NCBI RefSeq assembly: GCF_007988945.1
Contig: NZ_BJVC01000001.1
Location: 620,001 to 684,000 of the forward strand
Length of the DNA stretch: 64,000 nucleotides
Source: Swaminathania salitolerans
GTDB lineage: Bacteria; Pseudomonadota; Alphaproteobacteria; Acetobacterales; Acetobacteraceae
Reading direction: 5' to 3'
The notes under the pieces were generated by a model, which had not been told where the DNA came from, made no database searches, and worked only from the letters and a program-made list of their open reading frames with translations. Positions 28,866-38,298 of this stretch are shown here, one piece after another. Position numbers and translations under genes: made by a program. Positions within the stretch are counted from its first letter, which is position 1; each line of letters starts with the position of its first letter.

Positions 28866-29924
28866 TCAGGAAGCTCTCGACCCCGGGGCCTTTTCCCCGG
28901 GTATCCCGTCTGTCCTGCCGGGTAGGAGGATCGTCTCGCCCCGCTCCGGAACCCTGAACCAGTCCGGAGAGCGCCCCGACGCGGCCAGAGCACGGCTCAG
29001 CCGCCCGGGAGGCTCCCAGTACCCTTCATCCGTGAGCTGGAAGGTGCCGAAATGCATTGCGACCGCGCGGCGGGCCTCGAGGCGCAACGCGGCATCGAGG
29101 GCCTGCTCGGGCGTCATGTGAACGTCGTGCATCAGCGAGACCGGCTCATAGGCGCCAATGGGCAGCAGAGCGAGATCCGGTGGACCGAGCCGGTCGCGTA
29201 TGAAATCCCAGTGACGCCCATGCGCCGTATCGCCCGCGAAGAAGAGGGTCTCCTCGGCGCTGCGGAGATGAAACCCGCCCCAAAGGGCCTTGTTCGCATC
29301 GAACGGGGTGCGTGCCGATCCATGCAAGGCAGGGGTGAGCGTCACGAGCGGTCCCCCCGCCAGGCCCGTGCCGGTGCGGTCCCACCAGTCGAGCGACCGG
29401 ATGCGCGAGAAGCCGAGACCGCGCAGATGCCTGCGATTGCCGATCGGCGCGATGCAGACAGGATCGTCGCGCCGCGCGATGCGGCGCAGCGTCGGCCGAT
29501 CGAGATGGTCGTAATGGCAGTGGGAAACCAGCACGAGATCGATCGCGGGGAGAGACCGGAAATCCAGCCCCGGGGCTACGACCCGCGCGGGCCCGAAATG
29601 CCGGAACGGAGAGCAGCGTGCGGAGAGGATAGGGTCCGTGAGTACGGCAAGGGGAGGCTGTCCGCGGCGCCCGATACGGATCAGGAAGCTGGAATGGTTG
29701 ATGAAGGTGACGGAAAACGCACCCGGCGCGAGATCGGGCAGGACGACCCGACGCGGCGGCGGGAGATCGTCGGGCCATCTCGGGCGGAGGCTGCGCTGCC
29801 AGGCGAGGATCGACGCGAAGCCGGGATCGATTCTCCTGTCGGCGGGAGGAGAGGCGAGCCGCAATGCGGACGGGTTGTAGAACCTCCGGCCGTCATGATG
29901 GTCGGAAACTGGGAAATGGGCCAC
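28866..29924 (-). CDS. MBL-fold metallohydrolase (NAPE-PLD / UlaG-like)
   Basis: A 352-residue metallo-beta-lactamase-fold protein with the zinc motif SHCHYDHLDRPTL near residue 133 (HxHxDH). Further ligands are in FFAGDTAHG near 230 and VAMHFGTFQLTDEGYWEPP near 290. An N-terminal region with RFYNP and FINHSSFLIRIG is typical of the group around NAPE-type phospholipase D. The substrate is uncertain; related bacterial enzymes act on N-acyl phosphatidylethanolamine or serve as general lactonases. It has no signal peptide. It heads a minus-strand run into the ankyrin gene and hisC. Confidence 0.85.
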   Translation of the reverse strand: MAHFPVSDHHDGRRFYNPSALRLASPPADRRIDPGFASILAWQRSLRPRWPDDLPPPRRVVLPDLAPGAFSVTFINHSSFLIRIGRRGQPPLAVLTDPILSARCSPFRHFGPARVVAPGLDFRSLPAIDLVLVSHCHYDHLDRPTLRRIARRDDPVCIAPIGNRRHLRGLGFSRIRSLDWWDRTGTGLAGGPLVTLTPALHGSARTPFDANKALWGGFHLRSAEETLFFAGDTAHGRHWDFIRDRLGPPDLALLPIGAYEPVSLMHDVHMTPEQALDAALRLEARRAVAMHFGTFQLTDEGYWEPPGRLSRALAASGRSPDWFRVPERGETILLPGRTDGIPGEKAPGSRAS

Positions 29925-30311
29925 GGTTATCCCCGCAAAAAAGCGTGTGGTCGAGCACTCGTGAATGGCCCGGCCCTAGCACATTATGGGCAATCGGCGT
30001 CTTATACGCAGTGCAATGTATTGCCGGGCCGGTAGGTTTCAGTTTGGTGTCAGTGCTGTCGGGATTTTGAGGCAATATGTGCAGTGCAGCGGAACATCGC
30101 CACGATGCAGGCGTATGATCAGGATGTTGGATGGCCGCTCTCGCCATGGAACTGCCATGAGCGGTGAGCGCGGTCACGCAATCTGCATGGTTGCCGGTGG
30201 CAAAAGGATCCCCGATGGGGTTGTCTCAGGCAGCAAACCGGTCTTGAACATCCATGTCTGTCCGGCTGATGGTTTTCCATCGCAAAGAGTTAATTCGGAG
30301 GTCGATTTTTG
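29925..30311. promoter_or_regulatory. Divergent region upstream of tkt
   Basis: This 387-bp intergenic stretch separates the MBL gene (minus) from tkt (plus). Near 29967-30030 is a nested set of inverted repeats (see the separate entry). GGAGGTCGATTTTTG before 30312 supplies the tkt ribosome-binding site. I found no reliable promoter hexamers or protein-coding frame. Confidence 0.4.
29967..30030. other. Nested inverted repeats upstream of tkt
   Basis: GGCCCGGC (29967-29974) pairs with GCCGGGCC (30023-30030). Inside, GCAC (29979-29982) pairs with GTGC (30011-30014), and GCGT (29997-30000) with ACGC (30006-30009). The nesting would allow a branched RNA fold; its strand and function are unknown. 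Confidence 0.35.
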
Positions 30312-32432
30312 ATGCGTTCCTTGAGCAACCCGTCCGCGTATGGCGCGGAAACTGGCGGGACGGCCGGCACCGATGCCGTCGATATCGCGCAGCTGAGCAT
30401 CAATACCATTCGCACCCTGTCGATGGACGGTGTGGAAAAGGCCGATTCCGGCCATCCGGGTACGGCCATGGCGCTTGCACCCGTCATGTACGCCCTGTGG
30501 CAGAATGACCTGAAATACGATCCGGCGAACCCGCTCTGGCCCGGTCGCGACCGCTTCGTGCTTTCGGTCGGTCATGCGTCGATGCTTCTCTATTCGACCA
30601 TCTATCTCACGGGCATCCGCGATGTCGTGAAGGACAAGGTTCTCGAGCGTCCGTCGCTCACGCTGGACGATCTCAAGCAGTTCCGTCAGCTCAATTCCAA
30701 GACGCCGGGTCATCCCGAATACCGTCATACGGCCGGTGTCGAGACCACGACCGGACCGCTCGGCCAGGGCTGCGGCAACTCGGTCGGCATGGCGATGGCC
30801 GAGAAATATCTCGCCGCGCATTACAACCGCCCCGGTTTCGACCTGTTCGACTACCACACCTATGTCTTCTGCGGCGATGGCGACATGATGGAGGGCGTGT
30901 CCTCCGAGGCCGCTTCGATGGCCGGTCATCTCGGTCTGGGCAATCTGATCTGGCTTTACGATTCCAATCAGATCTCCATCGAGGGTTCGACCGATCTCGC
31001 CTTCACCGAGAACGTCGCCGAGCGTTTCCGTGCCTATAAGTGGCATGTCGTGACGGTCGATGATGTCAACGATCTCGCCGCAGTGTCCAAGGCGCTCGAG
31101 GAAGCCCGCGCGGTCAAGGATCGTCCGAGCCTGATCGTCATGCATACGGTCATCGGCTATGGCGCGCCCAAGAAGGCCGGTACGGCCTCTGCCCATGGCG
31201 AGCCGCTGGGCGATGAGGAAATCGCTGGCGCCAAGAAAGCCTATCACTGGCCTTGGACCGATCCATTTCATGTGCCGGAAGGCGTGCTCGAGCATTTCCG
31301 CGAGGGAATCGGCGCACGCGGTGCGAAGGCCAGCGCCGAGTGGCAGGCCCTGTTCGACGCCTATGCCAGGGAATATCCGAAGGAAGCCGCGGAACTCACG
31401 GCCATCTTCGAGCGTCGCCTGCCGGAAGGCTGGGACAAGGATATTCCGAAATGGGAGGCAGACGCCAAGGGTGTCGCCTCGCGTGCGAGCTCCGGCAAGG
31501 TCATCAATGCCGTTGCGAAGAACCTGCCGTGGATGATGGGTGGCTCCGCCGATCTGTCGCCTTCGACCAAGACGAATCTCACCTTCGAGGGTGCCGGTTC
31601 GTTCCAGCCGCCGCAATGGGGCGGTACCTATGCAGGTCGCAACGTGCATTTCGGCATTCGCGAACATGCGATGGGTTCGATCTGCAACGGTCTGGCCCTT
31701 GCCGGTCTGCGCGCCTACGGGTCGGGATTCCTGATCTTCTCCGACTACATGAAGGCGCCGATCCGTCTCTCGGCTCTCATGGAGCTGCCGGTCATCTATA
31801 TCTTCACCCATGACTCCATCGGTGTCGGTGAAGACGGTCCGACGCATCAGCCGATCGAACAGCTCGCCCAGCTGCGTGCGACCCCGGGGATCATGACCAT
31901 TCGTCCGGGCGATGCCAACGAGGTTTCCGAGGCCTGGCGTACGCTGATTCCGCAGACGCACAAGCCTGCGGTTCTCGTCCTCAGCCGCCAGAACCTGCCG
32001 ACGCTCGACCGCAGCAAATATGCCTGCGCCTCCGGTGTGGCGAAGGGCGCCTATGTCCTTGCGAGCTGTGAGGGCAAGCCGGACGTCATCCTGATGGCTT
32101 CGGGTTCGGAAGTGTCGCTGGTCGTCGATGCCTATGAGAAGCTGACGGCAGAGGGCATCAAGGCCCGGGTCGTGTCCTTCCCGTCCTTCGACCTGTTCGA
32201 AGAGCAGGACCAGGCCTATCGGGACAGCGTTCTGCCGCCCGACGTCAAGGGGCGTGTGGCCGTCGAGCAGGCAGCTGCTTTCGGCTGGGATCGTTACACC
32301 GGTATCGGTGGCGCGATCATCGCCATGAACAGCTTCGGTGCCTCCGCGCCGCTCAAGGGGCTGCTCACCAAGTTCGGCTTCACGCCGGAGAAGGTCTACG
32401 AAGCTGCGCGCAAGCAGGCCGAACGCAAGTAA
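30312..32432 (+). CDS. tkt: Transketolase
   Basis: Transketolase moves two-carbon units between sugar phosphates in the non-oxidative pentose-phosphate pathway, using thiamine diphosphate. The 706-residue product has the N-terminal ADSGHPGTAMALAPVMYALW near residue 40. The ThDP motif GDGDMMEGVSSEAASMAGHLGLGNLIWLYDSN is near 190. The central FGIREHAMGSICNGLALAG is near 450, with THDSIGVGEDGPTHQPIEQLAQLRA following. The ATG at 30312 is used; a TTG immediately before it is unnecessary. It opens the pentose-phosphate gene block and is followed by a stem-loop and the transaldolase fusion. Confidence 0.97.
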   Translation: MRSLSNPSAYGAETGGTAGTDAVDIAQLSINTIRTLSMDGVEKADSGHPGTAMALAPVMYALWQNDLKYDPANPLWPGRDRFVLSVGHASMLLYSTIYLTGIRDVVKDKVLERPSLTLDDLKQFRQLNSKTPGHPEYRHTAGVETTTGPLGQGCGNSVGMAMAEKYLAAHYNRPGFDLFDYHTYVFCGDGDMMEGVSSEAASMAGHLGLGNLIWLYDSNQISIEGSTDLAFTENVAERFRAYKWHVVTVDDVNDLAAVSKALEEARAVKDRPSLIVMHTVIGYGAPKKAGTASAHGEPLGDEEIAGAKKAYHWPWTDPFHVPEGVLEHFREGIGARGAKASAEWQALFDAYAREYPKEAAELTAIFERRLPEGWDKDIPKWEADAKGVASRASSGKVINAVAKNLPWMMGGSADLSPSTKTNLTFEGAGSFQPPQWGGTYAGRNVHFGIREHAMGSICNGLALAGLRAYGSGFLIFSDYMKAPIRLSALMELPVIYIFTHDSIGVGEDGPTHQPIEQLAQLRATPGIMTIRPGDANEVSEAWRTLIPQTHKPAVLVLSRQNLPTLDRSKYACASGVAKGAYVLASCEGKPDVILMASGSEVSLVVDAYEKLTAEGIKARVVSFPSFDLFEEQDQAYRDSVLPPDVKGRVAVEQAAAFGWDRYTGIGGAIIAMNSFGASAPLKGLLTKFGFTPEKVYEAARKQAERK

Positions 32433-32445
32433 TACGAGTGCAGAA

Positions 32446-32475
32446 GACCCGACCGTTCGCCTCGACGGTCGGGTC
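32446..32475 (+). terminator. Long stem-loop between tkt and tal-pgi
   Basis: GACCCGACCGT and ACGGTCGGGTC form a perfect 11-bp stem with an 8-nt loop, 13 bases past the tkt stop. No T-run follows, so it more likely tunes expression or protects the 3' end than ends all transcription. Confidence 0.5.
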
Positions 32476-32593
32476 CGGTGGTGCCGCGCACGTTCGTAGC
32501 ACCACCCGTTTCGAGGTCAGGGTCGGAAAACCGGCCTGAGCTGCGACGGGGCTTCATGAGAAGCCCGTCAGAGGGACAGACAGGAGTTACGTC

Positions 32594-35461
32594 ATGGACG
32601 TCGATCAGAAGCCGGACGCCGCGAAGGGCGCGAACGTGCTGCGTGACCTTTCCAAATTTGGCCAGTCACCCTGGCTGGACTTCATTCAGAGATCCTACAC
32701 TGCCGATGGCAGCCTCAAGAAGCTCGTCGATGAGGATGGCCTGCGGGGTGTTACTTCCAACCCGGCCATTTTCGAAAAGGCCATGGGTTACGGCACGGAT
32801 TACGATGCCCAGATCAAGGATCTGCTGGCAAAGGAAATCCTGTCCCCCGGTGAGCTGTACGAAAAGCTCGCAATCACCGATATCAAGGCGACCGCCAAGG
32901 TCATGCACCCGGTCTTCGTCGAGACCAAGGGGCTCGATGGCTATGTGAGCCTCGAGGTTTCGCCCTATCTGGCGTTCGAGACCAAGGCTACGGCCGATGA
33001 GGCCCGTCGTCTCTGGGCGGCCGTCGGCGAAGAAAACCTGATGATCAAGATCCCGGGTACGCCTGAGGGGATCCCGGCCTTCCAGGAAGTGACGTCAGAA
33101 GGCATCAGCGTCAATGTCACGCTGCTCTTCTCGCTCGAGGCCTACAAGAACGTTCTCGAAGCCTATATCAAGGGTCTCGAGATCCGCCATGCCGCGGGCA
33201 AGGATATCAGCAAGATCGCCAGCGTGGCGTCTTTCTTCGTGTCGCGCATCGACGGCAAGATCGACGGTGCCATCGATCGTCGCGTCAAGGAAGGCGACAA
33301 GGATGCCGAGGCGCTGAAAGCCCTGCGTGGCAAGGTCGCCATCGCAAACGCGAAGGTCGCCTATCAGCATTATCTCGAAGTCATGAAGAGCGAGCGCTGG
33401 AAGAAGCTGGCTGCTGCCGGTGCCAATCCGCAGCGTCTGCTCTGGGCCTCGACCGGCACCAAGGACAAGACCTTCTCAGACGTGCTGTATGTGGAGGAGC
33501 TGATCGGAGAAGACACCGTCAACACGATCCCGCCGGCAACGTTCGACGCCTTCCGCGATCACGGCAAGCTGCGTGCCAGCCTGACCGAGAATGTGGATGA
33601 CGCGTTCAAGGTGCTCGAGCAGCAGGCCAGGCTCGGCCTCGACCTCGACGGCGTGACCAAGACCCTTGTAACAGAAGGCTGCGCTTCGTTCTGCGACGCT
33701 TTCGACCAGCTGCTCGGGGCGGTAGCAAACAAGCAGGCCACGTTTCTCGGGTCCAGACTGATCGAGCAGAAGGCCGACCTTCCGGCCGATCTGAAAGCGG
33801 CTGCCGACGCCGTTCTCGAGGACTGGCGCAAGACCGGCAAGGGTCGCAAGCTCTGGGCCAAGGATGCGTCCGTATGGACGGGCGGCGACGAAGCCAAATG
33901 GCTGAAATGGCTCGATATCGTCGATGAGCGTCTGGCTCATGTCGCTGAACTCGAGGCGTTCGCCAGCGAAGTGAAAGCCAAGGGCTTCAGCGATGTTCTG
34001 CTGCTCGGTATGGGCGGGTCGAGCCTCGGTCCGGAAGTGATTGCCGAGACGTTCGGCCAGATCGCAGGTTTCCCGAAGCTGCATGTGCTCGACAGCACGG
34101 ACCCTCAGCAGGTCAAGACCTTCGAGAATGCGGTCGATCTGAAGAACACGCTTTTCATCGTCTCGTCCAAATCGGGCGGCACGCTGGAGCCGAATATCCT
34201 CAAGGCCTATTTCTTCGCAGCCGCCGAAAAGGCGCTCGGTTCGGCACCTGGCAAGCATTTCGTGGCGGTGACCGATCCCGGTTCCCACATGGAAGATGTG
34301 GCGAAGAAGGACGGATTCTGGAAGATCTTCTACGGCGAGAAGCAGATTGGAGGCCGGTTCTCCGTTCTCTCCAATTTCGGTCTCGTTCCCGCGGCAGCAG
34401 CCGGTCTGGACGTTCGTGCTTTCCTCGAATCCGCATTGCGTTCCGTCAAGGAAGCCTCGGCCAGCACGCCGCCGGCCCATAACGGCGCCATGCAGCTCGG
34501 TGCCATTCTCGGCGCGGCAGCCACGAAGTTCGGCCGTGACAAGGTGACGATCGTCGCCTCTCCCGCGATCTACGATCTGGGGGCGTGGCTCGAGCAGCTT
34601 CTCGCCGAGTCGACCGGAAAGAAGGGCACAGGCCTGATCCCGATCGACGACGAGACGCTGGGCGCGCCGGGTGTCTATGGCAAGGATCGCGTCTTCGCCT
34701 ATCTGCGCCTGACAGGGGAAGCCTGTCCGAAGCAGGAGAAGGCTATCGCTGCCCTGATCGCCGCTGGCGAGCCGGTGGTGACGATCGATCTCGCCGACAA
34801 GCTCGATATCGCCCAGGCATTCTTCCACTGGGAATATGCCACGGCCGTCGCGGGTTCGGTTCTCGAGATCGACCCGTTCGATCAGCCGGATGTCGAGTTC
34901 AGCAAGATCGAGACGAAGAAGCTCACGACCGCCTTCAACGAGACGGGCAAGCTGCCGCCCGAAACGCCGTTCGCGACTTCGGGGGCGTTCGAGTTCTTTG
35001 CCGATGACGTCAATGCGAAGGCACTGGGTCAGGGCGATGCGCTCGCAATCCTCAAGGCGCATTTCGGCCGTGTGAAGGCTGGCGACTATGTGGGCGTTCT
35101 CGCCTATATCGAGCGCGATCTGAAAACGCGGGAGTGGATCCAGGCCGTGCGCCTGAATCTGCGCGATCAGCTCAAGGTTGCAACGGCGGCGGAGTTCGGC
35201 CCTCGCTTCCTTCATTCGACCGGCCAGGCCTATAAGGGCGGCCCCGATAGCGGCGTGTTCCTCCAGATCACGGCTGACGATCATGCCGATCTGGCCGTTC
35301 CGGGCGAGCGCTTCACCTTCGGCGTCGTCAAGGCCGCCCAGGCGCGCGGCGATTTCGATGTGCTCTCCGAGCGCGGACGTCGTGCCCTGCGGGTCCATAT
35401 CAAGGGACCGCTCGAAGCTGGCCTCGCCGAGCTGGCGACGGTCATCGGGAAGGCCGTCTGA
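32594..35461 (+). CDS. tal-pgi: Bifunctional transaldolase / glucose-6-phosphate isomerase
   Basis: A 955-residue fusion. Residues about 1-370 are a class I-type transaldolase: LRGVTSNPAIFEKAMGYG near 50, SVNVTLLFSLEAY near 175, and QRLLWASTGTKDK near 280. The Schiff-base lysine lies in LMIKIPGTPEGIPA near 150. Residues about 400-955 are a glucose-6-phosphate isomerase: LLGMGGSSLGPEV, FIVSSKSGGTLEPN and the later LPIDDE-type region. Fused Tal-Pgi is a known feature of Gluconobacter, Acetobacter and relatives. It links fructose-6-phosphate from transaldolase directly to isomerisation back to glucose-6-phosphate, supporting a cyclic pentose-phosphate pathway. Start ATG at 32594 has AGGAG upstream. 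Confidence 0.97.
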   Translation: MDVDQKPDAAKGANVLRDLSKFGQSPWLDFIQRSYTADGSLKKLVDEDGLRGVTSNPAIFEKAMGYGTDYDAQIKDLLAKEILSPGELYEKLAITDIKATAKVMHPVFVETKGLDGYVSLEVSPYLAFETKATADEARRLWAAVGEENLMIKIPGTPEGIPAFQEVTSEGISVNVTLLFSLEAYKNVLEAYIKGLEIRHAAGKDISKIASVASFFVSRIDGKIDGAIDRRVKEGDKDAEALKALRGKVAIANAKVAYQHYLEVMKSERWKKLAAAGANPQRLLWASTGTKDKTFSDVLYVEELIGEDTVNTIPPATFDAFRDHGKLRASLTENVDDAFKVLEQQARLGLDLDGVTKTLVTEGCASFCDAFDQLLGAVANKQATFLGSRLIEQKADLPADLKAAADAVLEDWRKTGKGRKLWAKDASVWTGGDEAKWLKWLDIVDERLAHVAELEAFASEVKAKGFSDVLLLGMGGSSLGPEVIAETFGQIAGFPKLHVLDSTDPQQVKTFENAVDLKNTLFIVSSKSGGTLEPNILKAYFFAAAEKALGSAPGKHFVAVTDPGSHMEDVAKKDGFWKIFYGEKQIGGRFSVLSNFGLVPAAAAGLDVRAFLESALRSVKEASASTPPAHNGAMQLGAILGAAATKFGRDKVTIVASPAIYDLGAWLEQLLAESTGKKGTGLIPIDDETLGAPGVYGKDRVFAYLRLTGEACPKQEKAIAALIAAGEPVVTIDLADKLDIAQAFFHWEYATAVAGSVLEIDPFDQPDVEFSKIETKKLTTAFNETGKLPPETPFATSGAFEFFADDVNAKALGQGDALAILKAHFGRVKAGDYVGVLAYIERDLKTREWIQAVRLNLRDQLKVATAAEFGPRFLHSTGQAYKGGPDSGVFLQITADDHADLAVPGERFTFGVVKAAQARGDFDVLSERGRRALRVHIKGPLEAGLAELATVIGKAV

Positions 35462-35470
35462 GACTGACGC

Positions 35471-35505
35471 AATCCGCCCCGCTCCGACGGGGCGGATTGT
35501 TTTTT
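35471..35505 (+). terminator. Rho-independent terminator after tal-pgi
   Basis: An 11-bp stem (AATCCGCCCCG / CGGGGCGGATT) with a 6-nt loop is followed by GTTTTTT. It should separate tal-pgi from gnd. Confidence 0.93.
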
Positions 35506-35552
35506 GACGTGATAGTTAGAGGGCACAGGAACACTGTGCAGGAGTTTTAGAG

Positions 35553-36548
35553 ATGCAAATCGGTATTGTTGGCCTTGGCCGCATGGGTGGCAACATTGCG
35601 GTGCGCCTGACCCGTCACGGTCATGATGTCGTTCTGTTCGACCGCACGCCTGAAGTCGTGACCAAGACGTTCGACCGTGCCGAAAAGGGCCGGGCAGTCG
35701 CAGCGGACTCCGTTTCCGATCTGGTCAGCAAGCTCACGGCAGAGCGCAAGATCGTCTGGGTCATGCTGCCGGCCGGTGAGATCACCGAAGCCTGCGTGCA
35801 GGAACTGCGCGGCCTGCTCGGCAAGGACGACATCGTGATCGACGGTGGCAACAGCTACTACAAGGACGATGTCCGTCGCGCGCACGAGCTGATGGAAAAG
35901 GGCATCCACTATATCGACGTCGGCACGTCGGGCGGCGTCTGGGGCCTCGATCGCGGCTATTGCATGATGTATGGCGGCACGAAGGACTCCACCGATCATA
36001 TCGATCCGATCCTGAAGGCGCTGGCGCCGGGCAAGGGCGATGTCGTCCGTACCATCGGTCGCGACCGTGAAGGCCTCGATCCCCGCGCCGAGGAAGGCTA
36101 TCTGCATTGCGGTCCCGCCGGTTCGGGCCACTTTGTCAAGATGGTTCATAACGGCATCGAATACGGCATGATGCAGGCCTTCGCCGAAGGCTTTGACGTC
36201 ATGAAGTCCAAGAACTCGCCCGCGCTCCAGGAAGACCAGCGTTTCGACCTGAACATGGCCGATATCGCCGAAGTCTGGCGTCGCGGCAGTGTCGTCTCGT
36301 CCTGGCTTCTCGACCTGACAGCGGACGCGCTCGCCAAGAACGAATCCCTGTCCGAGTTCTCGGGCGAGGTTGCCGATTCCGGCGAAGGTCGCTGGACGAT
36401 CGAAGCCGCCATCGAGGAATCGGTGCCGGTTCCCGTCATGACCGCGTCGCTCTTCACGCGCTTCCGGTCGCGCACGGGTAACAACTACGCAGAGAAGATT
36501 CTCTCTGCCATGCGCTTCGGCTTTGGCGGCCACGTCGAGAAGAAGTGA
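35553..36548 (+). CDS. gnd: 6-phosphogluconate dehydrogenase, decarboxylating (short form)
   Basis: The 331-residue product belongs to the short (YqeC/GntZ-like) branch of 6-phosphogluconate dehydrogenases, which oxidise and decarboxylate 6-phosphogluconate to ribulose-5-phosphate. The Rossmann motif [13 protein letters not shown] starts at residue 6. The beta-2 end VVLFDRTPE carries an aspartate, which tends to disfavour NADP and suggests NAD or dual use. The substrate and catalytic motifs are [11 protein letters not shown] near 92, [15 protein letters not shown] near 125, [19 protein letters not shown] near 190 (catalytic lysine) and the C-terminal TRFRSR. It has its own AGGAG and is flanked by two terminators, so probably its own promoter. 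Confidence 0.95.
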   Translation: MQIGIVGLGRMGGNIAVRLTRHGHDVVLFDRTPEVVTKTFDRAEKGRAVAADSVSDLVSKLTAERKIVWVMLPAGEITEACVQELRGLLGKDDIVIDGGNSYYKDDVRRAHELMEKGIHYIDVGTSGGVWGLDRGYCMMYGGTKDSTDHIDPILKALAPGKGDVVRTIGRDREGLDPRAEEGYLHCGPAGSGHFVKMVHNGIEYGMMQAFAEGFDVMKSKNSPALQEDQRFDLNMADIAEVWRRGSVVSSWLLDLTADALAKNESLSEFSGEVADSGEGRWTIEAAIEESVPVPVMTASLFTRFRSRTGNNYAEKILSAMRFGFGGHVEKK

Positions 36549-36555
36549 CATATCG

Positions 36556-36590
36556 GGGCCGGGACCAGACTGGTTCCGGCCCTTTTTCTT
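36556..36590 (+). terminator. Rho-independent terminator after gnd
   Basis: GGGCCGGGACC pairs with GGTTCCGGCCC (one G-U pair) around a 5-nt loop, followed by TTTTTCTT. It starts 8 bases past the gnd stop. Confidence 0.9.
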
Positions 36591-36679
36591 GTACAGGGTA
36601 AGAGGGTCGGGGCATTTCGTCCGCGCCGGGCGAAGCGCGTCGGTCCGGTCCAGATCGGACGACTAAAAAGGTTCGGAAT

Positions 36680-38227
36680 ATGGTCGAGGTTTCCGCTTCA
36701 GCACGTGCATCGCTGTCCAATCCAGAGACAGCCAGGGGAGTGAAGGTCGCTCCGCCCGGATCGCTGGTCATTTTCGGTGGCGGCGGAGATCTGACGAAAA
36801 GGCTGCTCATCCCCGCAATCTACAATCTCGATTCTGCCGGTCTGCTGAGCGAGGATTTCTCGATCATCGTCGTCGACTGGGCCGAGATGACGACGGAGGG
36901 GCTTCTCGCCCAGCTCAAATCGGCGCTCGACGATTTCGTGAGCAAGCGCGGCACGAGTGCTACGGTGCTGCGTCAGGATGTCTGGGATCGCATGTCCCGG
37001 AGCATCACCTATCTGCGCGGTTCCTTCGAGGAGCTTTCGACATTCGAGGCACTGAAGGAAAAGCTGGGCGTACGCTCTGCTGTGTTCTATCTCGCGGTGG
37101 CCGCCCGTTTCTTCGGGCCGATTGTCGATCTGCTCGGCGAGTCCGGACTCGCGGAACAGGATGACGGAATCTCCCGGCGCGTCATCATCGAGAAGCCCTT
37201 CGGCGCCGATCTCGAATCGGCCAAGGCGCTCAATGCGCGGCTCCTTCGCTCGCTCGATGAAAACCAGATCTATCGCATCGATCACTATCTCGGGAAGGAG
37301 ACGGTCCAGAATATCCTGGCCCTTCGCTTCTCCAATGGCTTCTTCGAGCCGCTGTGGAACCGGCAGAATATCGACCATGTGCAGATCACGGCTGCCGAAA
37401 CGGTGGGTGTCGAGCGGCGCGGACGCTTTTACGAGAGCACCGGCGCGCTGCGTGACATGGTGCCCAATCATCTGATGCAGCTTCTCTCGATGGTTGCGAT
37501 GGAGGCCCCCACCTCGTTCGATGCCGAGGCCGTTCGCGACGAAAAGGCCAAGGTCCTGAGCGCCATACAGCCGCTCGATCTCGGGCAGGTGGTTCGTGGG
37601 CAATATGTCAGCGGCTCATTCGGCGTCGGGGACGAGGCCGAGGCGCTGCGCGGGTATCGCGAGGAACCCGATGTGGCCATGGGCAGCCAGACCGAAACCT
37701 ATGTCGCGATGAAGCTGCGGATCGATAACTGGCGCTGGGCGGGCGTGCCGTTCTATCTGCGGACGGGCAAGCGGTTGCGGTGTCGCAAGACGGAAATCGC
37801 GATCCATTTCAAACAGGCGCCTTTCGCCCTGTTCCGCGATACCCCGGTCGACAAGCTTACGCCGAACATCATGGTACTGCATATCCAGCCGACCGAAGGC
37901 GTGACGATGCAGTTTTCCGCAAAGGTGCCCGGCCCCTCCGTGCGACTGGGCGGCGTGAGGATGAAGTTCGATTATTCGGACTGGTTCAGCGAAGGACCGA
38001 GCACCGGATACGAGACGCTGATCTACGATTGCCTGATCGGCGATCAGACCCTCTATCAGCGTGCCGATACGATCGAGGAGGGCTGGCGGATCGTCGAGCC
38101 TGCCCTGGCGCAGGACACGGCAGAAAAGTCGCCCCTGTGCTTCTATCCCGCCGGGCTGGACGGCCCGCGCGAGGCTGATGAACTCCTCGCACGCAACGGG
38201 CGTCGATGGCTCGATCTGGGCAACTGA
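36680..38227 (+). CDS. zwf: Glucose-6-phosphate 1-dehydrogenase
   Basis: Zwf oxidises glucose-6-phosphate to 6-phosphogluconolactone. The 515-residue product has [21 protein letters not shown] near residue 30 in place of the usual GASGDLAxRKLxPAL, a modest variation of the nucleotide loop. The active-site [19 protein letters not shown] is near 205, with the base histidine and substrate lysine. The substrate-contacting FYLRTGKRL is near 360 and the C-terminal [15 protein letters not shown] region is present. It starts a run of five closely spaced genes through gntK and is separated from gnd by a terminator. Confidence 0.95.
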   Translation: MVEVSASARASLSNPETARGVKVAPPGSLVIFGGGGDLTKRLLIPAIYNLDSAGLLSEDFSIIVVDWAEMTTEGLLAQLKSALDDFVSKRGTSATVLRQDVWDRMSRSITYLRGSFEELSTFEALKEKLGVRSAVFYLAVAARFFGPIVDLLGESGLAEQDDGISRRVIIEKPFGADLESAKALNARLLRSLDENQIYRIDHYLGKETVQNILALRFSNGFFEPLWNRQNIDHVQITAAETVGVERRGRFYESTGALRDMVPNHLMQLLSMVAMEAPTSFDAEAVRDEKAKVLSAIQPLDLGQVVRGQYVSGSFGVGDEAEALRGYREEPDVAMGSQTETYVAMKLRIDNWRWAGVPFYLRTGKRLRCRKTEIAIHFKQAPFALFRDTPVDKLTPNIMVLHIQPTEGVTMQFSAKVPGPSVRLGGVRMKFDYSDWFSEGPSTGYETLIYDCLIGDQTLYQRADTIEEGWRIVEPALAQDTAEKSPLCFYPAGLDGPREADELLARNGRRWLDLGN

Positions 38228-38238
38228 ATGCGCAGGAT

Positions 38239-38257
38239 CCGGCCCGTGTCGGGCCGG
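38239..38257 (+). other. Hairpin between zwf and the HAD phosphatase gene
   Basis: CCGGCCCG / CGGGCCGG form an 8-bp stem with a 3-nt loop just after the zwf stop. No T-run follows; it may trim expression of the downstream genes. Confidence 0.4.
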
Positions 38258-38298
38258 GTACGAACGACCCGGACGGATTGAACAAGAAGGAACACGAG

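Noticed and set aside
30174-31961. A 595-codon minus-strand frame antisense to tkt
   Set aside because: Shadow of transketolase; no motif or start signal.
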